DNA of 5,435 nucleotides from Bacteroidales bacterium (GTDB taxonomy: Bacteria > Bacteroidota > Bacteroidia > Bacteroidales > UBA10428): the NCBI GenBank assembly GCA_016935595.1, contig JAFGQQ010000234.1, positions 1-5,435 on the forward strand, read 5' to 3'. Positions 1 through 5,435 of the stretch are shown in pieces; the first letter of the stretch is position 1; every line of letters starts with the position of its first letter. A program made the translations under genes and the position numbers. The notes under the pieces are model-generated. The model was not told the DNA's origin. It searched no databases and worked only from the letters and a program-made list of their open reading frames with translations.

Positions 1-1820
1 GTGGCTTTCATTGTAGGAATTCTATATGGAGGCAGTTCCATTACAAACGGAACTTCTTTAGCTTTAAATAAAGTCTTTTTAAAAACTATGGCTACAATTA
101 TTGATAATAAAATACCAATCAGGTAAATTGAGAAAATAACATTACCTGCATGTCCTGGGAAAATAGCTCCTGCGATTAATATGTAAACCGGAAGTCTTGC
201 ACTGCATGACATAAAAGGTATAATAAGCATGGTTAATAAGCGGTCATTTCTGTTTCGAATTGTTCTTGTAGCCATTATTGCAGGCACATTACAACCAAAA
301 CCCATAATTAAAGGAATAAACGATCTTCCGTGCAATCCAATTAAATGCATTAATTTATCCATAATAAAAGCCACCCTGGCCATGTAACCGGTATCTTCCA
401 TTAACGAAATAAAAAAAAACAGGATAAGTATATTTGGCAAAAATACTATCACTCCACCAACACCTCCTATAATTCCATCAACTAATAAATCTTTAATAAT
501 TGAATCAGGGATAATATTATGAATCAGCAAGCTTAATTGACTAACCAGCCACTCTATCCATTCCACAGGATAAGCGCCTAAGGAAAAAGTTGCCTGAAAC
601 ATAATCCATAAAAAGAAAATAAAAATTGGAAAACCCAAATATTTATGGGTTAAAAACCTGTCAATCTTAGATGATTTTGGTAATTTTTCTGAAATATCAG
701 GTTTAGGTTTAAAAGTCTCGGTTAAAGCTCCATTTATAAATCCGTATTTTGCTTCCGTGATTAAGGTTTCTGTATCTTCATAAAAATTATTTTCTAAACG
801 CTGGATTTCAATGTCCGCAGTTTTTTTAATTTCTTCAGAATTTGAAGATTCGGATAAATATTTTTCGATTTCCCTGTCTTTTTTAAGTAGATTTATGGCA
901 AAAAAACGCGATGAAACCTTATCGGTTAAAGATTTATCTTTCCAAATAATTTCCTGAATTTTATTAATTGACTGTTCAATTTCAGGTCCGTAATTTAAAT
1001 GCACATGTCTTACATTAGGATCTTTATCTTCATATACCTCAATTGCTTTAATAAAAAGTTCGTCTATTCCTTTCGACCTGCACGAGACTGTTGGAATAAT
1101 AGGTATACCAAGCATTTTTCCTAAATAAACAAAATCGAATTCATCCCCTTTTTTATCCAATTCATCATACATATTCAGGGCAATAACCATTTTTATATCC
1201 ATATCAATTAACTGGGTTGTCAGGTATAAATTCCGCTCAAGGTTTGAGGCATCAACAATATTAATAACAACATCGGGCATTTTGTTTAGGATATAATTCC
1301 GCACAAAAATCTCTTCGGGTGAATATGGCGAAAGTGAATAAGTTCCGGGTAAATCAATTATATTTAACTTATATTCTTGAAATGAAATTTTTGACTCTTT
1401 TGAATCAATTGTAACCCCTGCATAATTTCCAACCCTTTCATTCGATTTAGAAATACAATTAAAAAGTGTGGTTTTACCGCTATTTGGATTGCCAACCAGG
1501 GCAATATTGATAATTTTACTTTTTTCAGTTGCAGCTTTTCTAATCTTATGGTTGTCAATTACTCCATTATAATGACTACCAGATAATTTTAATTCGGACG
1601 GAGTAATAACCTCAATAAGATCAGCTTCAGTGCGCCGCAGAGATACTTCGTATCCCATTATTTTATATTCAACCGGATCTTTTAAAGGGGCATTTTTTAT
1701 AACAGTAACTTCTTTACCTTTAACAAATCCCATCTCCATAATCCTTCTTCTAAAAGCGCCTCTCCCTTTAATTTTAGTAATAATACCCTTTTCCCTACTC
1801 TTCAAATTCTCCAGTGTCAT
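1..1820 (-). CDS. feoB: Fused FeoA-FeoB ferrous iron transporter, 3' end beyond the window
   Basis: This inner-membrane protein imports Fe(II), using a cytosolic G-protein domain to control the membrane channel. The frame is open from ATG at 1820 to the left edge, giving 606 residues without a stop. Residues 1-75 are a FeoA-like SH3 domain ([12 protein letters not shown], then [11 protein letters not shown]). The G domain follows: G1 GNPNSGKTT at 110-118, switch I GNYAGVT at 131-137, G3 DLPG at 156-159, G4 NMYD at 215-218, and a G5-like SCRSKG at 246-251. A helical linker runs to about 390. Hydrophobic segments start near 395 and include the gate motifs GFGCNVPA (507-514, Cys510) and SCSARLPVY (538-546, Cys539), then LPPYR at 596-600. 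The second gate repeat, probably about 200 residues, is outside the window. An in-frame TAA at 1842-1844 with no start between fixes ATG 1820. No Shine-Dalgarno site is visible. FeoA-FeoB fusion is common in Bacteroidota. The family assignment is very secure. Confidence 0.97.
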   Translation of the reverse strand, partial: MTLENLKSREKGIITKIKGRGAFRRRIMEMGFVKGKEVTVIKNAPLKDPVEYKIMGYEVSLRRTEADLIEVITPSELKLSGSHYNGVIDNHKIRKAATEKSKIINIALVGNPNSGKTTLFNCISKSNERVGNYAGVTIDSKESKISFQEYKLNIIDLPGTYSLSPYSPEEIFVRNYILNKMPDVVINIVDASNLERNLYLTTQLIDMDIKMVIALNMYDELDKKGDEFDFVYLGKMLGIPIIPTVSCRSKGIDELFIKAIEVYEDKDPNVRHVHLNYGPEIEQSINKIQEIIWKDKSLTDKVSSRFFAINLLKKDREIEKYLSESSNSEEIKKTADIEIQRLENNFYEDTETLITEAKYGFINGALTETFKPKPDISEKLPKSSKIDRFLTHKYLGFPIFIFFLWIMFQATFSLGAYPVEWIEWLVSQLSLLIHNIIPDSIIKDLLVDGIIGGVGGVIVFLPNILILFFFISLMEDTGYMARVAFIMDKLMHLIGLHGRSFIPLIMGFGCNVPAIMATRTIRNRNDRLLTMLIIPFMSCSARLPVYILIAGAIFPGHAGNVIFSIYLIGILLSIIVAIVFKKTLFKAKEVPFVMELPPYRIPTMKA

Positions 1821-1874
1821 AGCCGTAGTGAATAAAATACTTTATTGTGATTTTTATTTTGCGAATTAATATAA

Positions 1875-1889
1875 TTCAAATGATTTGTA
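1875..1889. promoter_or_regulatory. 7-1-7 imperfect inverted repeat upstream of feoAB, possible Fur-family operator
   Basis: The plus strand reads TTCAAATGATTTGTA. The two 7-base arms match at 6 of 7 positions around a single central base, and the inner 11 bases form a perfect CAAAT-N-ATTTG palindrome. This 7-1-7 geometry is the one known for Fur, PerR and Zur boxes, although the bases differ from the classical TGATAAT-N-ATTATCA. It lies 54 bases upstream of the feoAB start, where an iron-responsive operator would be expected. Short palindromes arise easily in AT-rich DNA, so the regulatory role is an inference. Confidence 0.3.
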
Positions 1890-1937
1890 CAATCCCTAAA
1901 AATTGGTATTTTTTTCTTTTATTTTCAATAGTAAAGA

Positions 1938-2648
1938 TTAACTCATATTTTTATGTAAACCGCACTCACGTGTATAAGTGTTTTCCCACCACCAACGGCC
2001 AGCCCTGTTATCTTCACCCGGAAAGATTGCCCTTGTACATGGCTGGCACCCGATACTCGGATATCCTTTATCATGTAAAGGATTATATGGGATTTTCTTT
2101 TTTCTGATATAATCCCAAACCATATCATCTGTCCAGTTATATAAAGGATTAATTTTAATTATTTCATTAACTTTGTCCCATTCAATAAGTTGCGTTTTAG
2201 ATCTTGAGTCTGATTGTCCCCTTCGTAAACCCGAAATCCAGGCATTATAACCTTTTAATGCCCTTCTTAAAGGTTCAATTTTTCGAACATTACAACACAA
2301 TTTCCGGTTTTCAATGCTCTCGAAAAATAAGTTTACACCTTTCTCATTTACCATTTTCTCAACCTTATTATAATCGGGAAACTGAACCTGAATATTGATA
2401 TTGAACTTTTTATTAGTCCTGTCTAATAAATCATATGTCTGGGGAAATAATCTTCCAGTATCTAAAGTAAAAATCTTAATTGCAGGGGAAATCCTGGAAA
2501 TGATTTCAGTGATGATTTGATCTTCAGCACCAAGACTTGTGGCAAAAGTAATTTTATTTTTATATTTTTTAATAAAATATTCAATACTTTCTTCAGCTGA
2601 AAATCCAGCTAATTCTTTATTTATATTATTAATCGCGGCTCTAGTCAT
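1938..2648 (-). CDS. cysH: Assimilatory APS/PAPS reductase, 4Fe-4S type
   Basis: This cytosolic enzyme reduces adenylylsulfate (APS), and in some members PAPS, to sulfite with electrons from thioredoxin. It is a step of sulfate assimilation towards cysteine. The 236-residue protein shows the nucleotide-binding segment SLGAEDQ (38-44), LDTGRLFPQTY (62-72), RRGQS (142-146) and a C-terminal catalytic cysteine in ECGLH (Cys229). It also carries Cys118-Cys119 and Cys201-x-x-Cys204, the four-cysteine signature that ligates the 4Fe-4S cluster. That set marks the bacterial APS-reductase type (as in Mycobacterium, Pseudomonas and Bacillus CysH) and is missing from the cluster-free PAPS reductase of E. 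coli. There is no fused thioredoxin-like domain, so a separate thioredoxin is probably the donor. An in-frame TAA directly precedes ATG 2648, which settles the start. feoAB follows 117 bases downstream on the same strand, so cotranscription is possible. No cysD or cysN is visible. Whether APS or PAPS is preferred cannot be proved from sequence. Confidence 0.95.
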   Translation of the reverse strand: MTRAAINNINKELAGFSAEESIEYFIKKYKNKITFATSLGAEDQIITEIISRISPAIKIFTLDTGRLFPQTYDLLDRTNKKFNINIQVQFPDYNKVEKMVNEKGVNLFFESIENRKLCCNVRKIEPLRRALKGYNAWISGLRRGQSDSRSKTQLIEWDKVNEIIKINPLYNWTDDMVWDYIRKKKIPYNPLHDKGYPSIGCQPCTRAIFPGEDNRAGRWWWENTYTRECGLHKNMS

Positions 2649-2906
2649 TTATATTGATTGTCTATTATTATAAGCTGCAAAATTAAAGATTTAATATCAA
2701 AATTCATTTTAATCTTTTGAAAGTAATATGATATTTATAAATTAAACAAAATGATCTTAAAAGAGTTTAACACAATTAATGTTTCTATATTCCTGTGATA
2801 ATAAATAATTATAATTTCTATTCTTTTTAAAATCAGTCGATAATTTAATAATATGCTTTTCTATTATAATTTTACTTAGTATTTTTATTCATTAAAATAT
2901 AATACC
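2649..2906. other. AT-rich divergent intergenic region, no gene seen
   Basis: This 258-bp spacer lies between the divergent starts of cysH and the acyl-CoA synthetase and should hold both promoters. I see no credible small ORF, tRNA, long inverted repeat or repeat array. Apart from the candidate cysH -7 element, the only structures are short AT-only palindromes such as TTAAA-AGAG-TTTAA at 2757-2770, which are expected by chance at this composition. No convincing TAnnTTTG element was found on the plus strand for the downstream gene. Confidence 0.7.
2678..2685 (-). promoter_or_regulatory. Candidate Bacteroidota -7 promoter element for cysH
   Basis: On the minus strand this reads TAATTTTG, a perfect match to the TAnnTTTG -7 element of Bacteroidota primary sigma-factor promoters. 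It ends 29 bases before the cysH ATG, which would give a leader of about 20 nucleotides, with no room for a riboswitch. The upstream -33 TTTG is not well placed: a TTTG occurs only about 12 bases upstream, closer than usual. The call therefore rests on one short motif. Confidence 0.35.
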
Positions 2907-4562
2907 ATGATTCAGCAGAACTTTATTAGTTTAATTGAGGAAAGCATCAAAAAAAACTGGAACATAGTTGCTTTTACCGATTACCAGGGCGATTCGTATA
3001 AATACAAAGAGGTTGCGGATAAAATATCTAACCTGCATGTTATTTTCGAGGAATTGAATATTAATAAAGGTGATAAAATTGCATTAATAGGCCGTAATTG
3101 CGGAAATTGGGCTATAGTGTTTTTAGCAACTATTACTTACGGAGCAGTAATTGTCCCAATCCTGAATGATTTTCATATCGACACTGTTCATCAAATAATT
3201 AATCATTCCGATTCAAAATTAGTATTTGCAGCAGAATCTACTGAGGGACTGGATATTAATAAAATACCAGCAATACAGGTTATATTTAACCTAAAAGACT
3301 TTTCGGTAAAAGCTAAAAATAAAAAATTTGAAAACTTTACAATCCCGGAAGAAAAAATTGATCATGCAAAGATTTTAAAATATAAAGGAACTTTATCGCA
3401 AGAAAATATTGAATTTGAAAAATTCTCAAATAACGAACTAGCCCTGATAAGTTACACATCTGGCACAACAGGTAATTCAAAAGGTGTAATGTTATCATTC
3501 AACAGCCTGGTAGCCAATGTTCTATTTGCACAGGATAACATGCCCTTGAAAGCCAGTGAAAAGATTGTATCTTTTCTGCCTCTGGCACATTCGTACGGCT
3601 GCGCTTTTGAATTTTTATTTCCTTTTACACTCGGCTGCCATATTACTTTTATAACAAAAGCCATATCTCCGCAAGTGCTTCTTGCTGCTTTTAAAGAAGT
3701 TAAACCTCACTTGATTTTAACTGTTCCGTTAATCATTGAAAAAATATATAAAAAACAATTACAGCCAAAAATCAAAAAATTTCCTATAAACGTATTGTTA
3801 AAAACTCCTGTACTTAATAAGGTTATTTTAAAATCAATAAAAAAGAAGCTATATGAAGTATTTGGCGGCAATTTTTATGAACTGGTAATTGGCGGTGCAG
3901 CATTAAATAAGGAAGTTGAATTATTCTTTAAAAAAATGAAATTCCCGTTTTCAATTGGTTATGGCATGACCGAATGCGGCCCTTTAATCAGCTATTCGCC
4001 CTGGGATATTACAAAATTCACATCAGCCGGAAAAATCATTAATTATCTTGAAATCAAAATCGACTCGGAAGATCCTTATAACATTGACGGGGAAATAATG
4101 GTTAAAGGCGAAAATGTTATGAACGGTTATTATAAAAACGAAAAAGCCACAAAAGAAGTGATTGAAGAAGATGGATGGTTACATACCGGAGACCTGGGCG
4201 TTATTGATAAAGACAATATGATTTTCATCAGGGGACGAAGTAAAAATATGTTATTGGGCCCAAGCGGACAAAATATTTATCCTGAAGAAATTGAAGCAAA
4301 AATAAACACCATTCCGGTTATCATGGAATCGGTAGTAATTCAGGAAGGCGATAAATTAGTTGCATTAATCTATCCTGATGATGATGTTTTAAAAAGTGAG
4401 CATATTGATTCTTTAGAAAATAAATTAAAAGAAATAAGGGATGAGATAAACAAAGATTTGCCAAAATATATGCAAATTTCCGAAATAAGAATACATGATG
4501 AGGAATTTGTGAAAACCCCAAAGAAAAATATTAAAAGGTTTTTATACCAGCCTAAGAAATAA
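2907..4562 (+). CDS. AMP-forming acyl-CoA synthetase (long-chain fatty acid-CoA ligase-like)
   Basis: This 551-residue member of the ANL adenylating superfamily should activate a carboxylic acid, most likely a medium- or long-chain fatty acid, to acyl-AMP and then acyl-CoA. Visible motifs are the phosphate-binding loop YTSGTTGNSKG (183-193), LPLAHSYG (224-231), GYGMTECGP (351-359), HTGDLG (426-431, Asp429 being the usual ribose-binding residue), and the hinge region RGRSK (442-446) followed by GQNIYPEEIE (454-463). The C-terminal A10 motif is unusual. KTPKKNIKR at 536-544 puts Asn541 where the canonical KTxTGKIxR has its catalytic lysine, although Lys539, Lys540 and Lys543 are close by. No signal peptide is seen, so it is probably cytosolic or membrane-associated. 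An in-frame TAG upstream, with no other start between, supports ATG 2907; no Shine-Dalgarno site is present. It stands alone between a divergent and a convergent gene, so context does not reveal the substrate. Superfamily is certain; chain-length class is inferred. Confidence 0.93.
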   Translation: MIQQNFISLIEESIKKNWNIVAFTDYQGDSYKYKEVADKISNLHVIFEELNINKGDKIALIGRNCGNWAIVFLATITYGAVIVPILNDFHIDTVHQIINHSDSKLVFAAESTEGLDINKIPAIQVIFNLKDFSVKAKNKKFENFTIPEEKIDHAKILKYKGTLSQENIEFEKFSNNELALISYTSGTTGNSKGVMLSFNSLVANVLFAQDNMPLKASEKIVSFLPLAHSYGCAFEFLFPFTLGCHITFITKAISPQVLLAAFKEVKPHLILTVPLIIEKIYKKQLQPKIKKFPINVLLKTPVLNKVILKSIKKKLYEVFGGNFYELVIGGAALNKEVELFFKKMKFPFSIGYGMTECGPLISYSPWDITKFTSAGKIINYLEIKIDSEDPYNIDGEIMVKGENVMNGYYKNEKATKEVIEEDGWLHTGDLGVIDKDNMIFIRGRSKNMLLGPSGQNIYPEEIEAKINTIPVIMESVVIQEGDKLVALIYPDDDVLKSEHIDSLENKLKEIRDEINKDLPKYMQISEIRIHDEEFVKTPKKNIKRFLYQPKK

Positions 4563-4606
4563 CTTTTAAAACTCAATCCTGTAATTAAAAATTGGAAATA
4601 ATCCGG

Positions 4607-4630
4607 TCTGGTACCAGATTTCTCTTTTTA
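4607..4630 (+). terminator. Weak candidate terminator of the acyl-CoA synthetase gene
   Basis: A perfect 12-base palindrome TCTGGTACCAGA (4607-4618) starts 44 bases after the stop codon and is followed by a T-rich run, TTTCTCTTTTTA. As RNA it could fold only with a very small loop, or with flanking GAAAT and ATTTC arms (4594-4598 and 4618-4622) around an asymmetric bulge. The T-rich tail suggests termination on the plus strand, but the hairpin is poor. The stronger hairpin at 4668-4709 may serve this gene instead. Confidence 0.28.
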
Positions 4631-4667
4631 ATCAATTAAATCAAATCCGGTGAAAGCATAAATAAAA

Positions 4668-4709
4668 AAAGGATGCCATCGAAAAAATTAAAAAGCGATG
4701 GCATCCTTT
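4668..4709 (-). terminator. Strong rho-independent terminator of ahcY, possibly bidirectional
   Basis: Two perfectly complementary 14-base arms, AAAGGATGCCATCG (4668-4681) and CGATGGCATCCTTT (4696-4709), flank a 14-base A-rich loop. Read on the minus strand, the hairpin begins 12 bases after the ahcY stop codon and is followed by an uninterrupted run of T (complement of 4664-4670), the classical intrinsic terminator layout. On the plus strand the tail is TTTATTAAATATTT, weaker but possibly enough to stop transcription from the convergent acyl-CoA synthetase gene. Confidence 0.9.
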
Positions 4710-4721
4710 ATTAAATATTTA

Positions 4722-5435
4722 CTAGTATCTGTAATGTTCTGGTTTGTAAGGGCCTTCAACAGGAACGCCAATATAATCGGCCTGGTCTTTTGTGAGTTTT
4801 GTTAATTTTACTCCTAACTGTTCAAGATGTAAACGGGCAACTTCTTCATCAAGTTTCTTTGACAATCTGTAAACGTCAATTTCATAATCGTTTTTCCATA
4901 AATCAATTTGTGCCAGTACCTGATTTGAAAAAGAATTGCTCATTACAAATGAGGGATGCCCGGTAGCACATCCTAAATTTACCAGGCGACCTTCGGCTAA
5001 CAAATATATGGAATGACCATCAGGAAAGATATACTTATCAACCTGGGGTTTAATATTTATCTTTCTAATTTCCGGAAATTTCTCTAAGGCTTCAACCTGG
5101 ATTTCATGATCAAAGTGCCCAATATTGCATACAATTGACCTGTCTTTCATTTGTTTCATATGTTCAAGGGTAATCACATCCTTATTACCGGTTGCCGTTA
5201 CAAAAATATTCCCCTCTTTCAGAGCTTCTTCCATAGTGGTTACCTCAAATCCTGCCATAGCAGCCTGCAATGCACAAATCGGATCAATTTCAGTAACAAT
5301 TACCCTGGCGCCAAATCCTCTCATCGATTGAGCCGAACCTTTTCCAACATCACCATAACCTAAAACCACAACCACTTTGCCTGCAACCATTATATCCGTA
5401 GCCCTCTTGATGCCATCGGCCAGAGATTCGCGGCA
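4722..5435 (-). CDS. ahcY: S-adenosylhomocysteine hydrolase, C-terminal half (5' end beyond the window)
   Basis: This cytosolic NAD-dependent enzyme reversibly splits S-adenosylhomocysteine into adenosine and homocysteine. It removes the product that inhibits methyltransferases and feeds homocysteine back to methionine. The visible 237 residues stay in frame to the right edge and begin with [14 protein letters not shown], which holds the conserved active-site cysteine region. The Rossmann NAD motif GYGDVGKG is at visible residues 26-33, followed by VTEID with the ribose-binding Glu at 49. Then come the conserved [10 protein letters not shown] (103-112) and [13 protein letters not shown] (154-166). 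The protein ends in KPEHYRY, the family's C-terminal tail whose Lys and Tyr reach into the NAD site of the neighbouring subunit of the tetramer. The N-terminal substrate-binding half, roughly 200-235 residues, lies outside the window; the Met at 5390-5388 is internal and not the start. A strong terminator follows closely. Its promoter, and any SAH riboswitch, would be out of view. Confidence 0.98.
   Translation of the reverse strand, partial: CRESLADGIKRATDIMVAGKVVVVLGYGDVGKGSAQSMRGFGARVIVTEIDPICALQAAMAGFEVTTMEEALKEGNIFVTATGNKDVITLEHMKQMKDRSIVCNIGHFDHEIQVEALEKFPEIRKINIKPQVDKYIFPDGHSIYLLAEGRLVNLGCATGHPSFVMSNSFSNQVLAQIDLWKNDYEIDVYRLSKKLDEEVARLHLEQLGVKLTKLTKDQADYIGVPVEGPYKPEHYRY

Noticed and set aside
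1364..1558. Minus-strand ORF inside feoAB in another frame
   Set aside because: It overlaps the G1 to G3 motifs of the FeoB G domain, which are intact in the true frame. No sign of a frameshift.
1630..1869. Plus-strand ORF of 79 codons
   Set aside because: It lies almost wholly antisense to the FeoA/FeoB coding region, and its translation shows no known domain. It is a shadow of the real gene.
1847..2107. Plus-strand ORF of 86 codons across the feoAB-cysH gap
   Set aside because: Two thirds is antisense to the conserved C-terminus of cysH (the CxxC and ECGLH region), which explains the open frame. No recognisable protein features.
1943..2128. Minus-strand ORF inside cysH in another frame
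   Set aside because: It is entirely contained in the cysH frame, which has clear catalytic motifs. A shifted reading of the same bases.
2649..2906. Possible riboswitch, small RNA or toxin-antitoxin pair in the divergent spacer
   Set aside because: There is no GC-containing stem, no pseudoknot-like pairing I could find by eye, no ORF with a plausible start, and the likely cysH leader is only about 20 nucleotides.
3452..3664. Minus-strand ORF antisense to the acyl-CoA synthetase
   Set aside because: It mirrors the conserved A3-A4 region of the synthetase. No independent start signal or family resemblance.
4321..4576. Two overlapping minus-strand ORFs near the 3' end of the acyl-CoA synthetase
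   Set aside because: Their hydrophobic look comes from reading Lys/Glu-rich AT-rich codons on the opposite strand. They sit antisense to the conserved C-terminal domain and, if real, would be downstream of the ahcY terminator.
5125..5363. Two plus-strand ORFs antisense to ahcY
   Set aside because: They are fully inside the conserved NAD-binding region of ahcY on the opposite strand.
4722..5390. ahcY read as a complete short gene starting at the Met at 5390
   Set aside because: The frame stays open upstream to the window edge, and the extra 15 residues match the conserved [13 protein letters not shown] block. The Met is internal and the gene is simply cut by the window.
1..5435. Mobile element, phage, CRISPR or defence island
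   Set aside because: No transposase, integrase, terminal repeats, target duplications or repeat-spacer pattern. All four genes are common housekeeping or nutrient-uptake families with similar base composition.

Overview
The window looks like ordinary chromosomal DNA from a member of the Bacteroidota. The signs are AT-rich sequence, no clear Shine-Dalgarno sites before the three visible starts, a FeoA domain fused to the N-terminus of FeoB, a perfect TAnnTTTG-type -7 element before cysH, and an acyl-CoA ligase of a type I associate with this phylum. The order or family cannot be fixed from this sequence alone. A Bacteroidales or Marinilabiliales-like organism is a guess.

Layout from left to right. 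Positions 1-1820 (minus) hold the first 606 codons of a fused FeoA-FeoB ferrous iron transporter that runs off the left edge. A 117-bp gap (1821-1937) contains a 7-1-7 imperfect inverted repeat that could be a Fur-family operator. Positions 1938-2648 (minus) are cysH, encoding an iron-sulfur-type adenylylsulfate/phosphoadenylylsulfate reductase, with a candidate -7 box just upstream. A 258-bp AT-rich divergent spacer (2649-2906) separates it from a complete AMP-forming acyl-CoA synthetase on the plus strand (2907-4562). That gene converges on ahcY (S-adenosylhomocysteine hydrolase), whose C-terminal half lies at 4722-5435 (minus) and runs off the right edge. The 159-bp convergent spacer carries a strong hairpin terminator placed for ahcY.

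The genes do not form one pathway. feoAB and cysH share a strand and may be cotranscribed; CysH needs a 4Fe-4S cluster, which gives a loose link to iron supply. cysH (sulfate assimilation) and ahcY (methyl cycle) both touch sulfur amino acid metabolism, but separate transcription units lie between them. I found no mobile element, CRISPR array, RNA gene, phage gene or defence system. The points most worth a second look are the replaced canonical A10 lysine in the acyl-CoA synthetase and the inverted repeat upstream of feoAB. I do not see a convincing undescribed system here.
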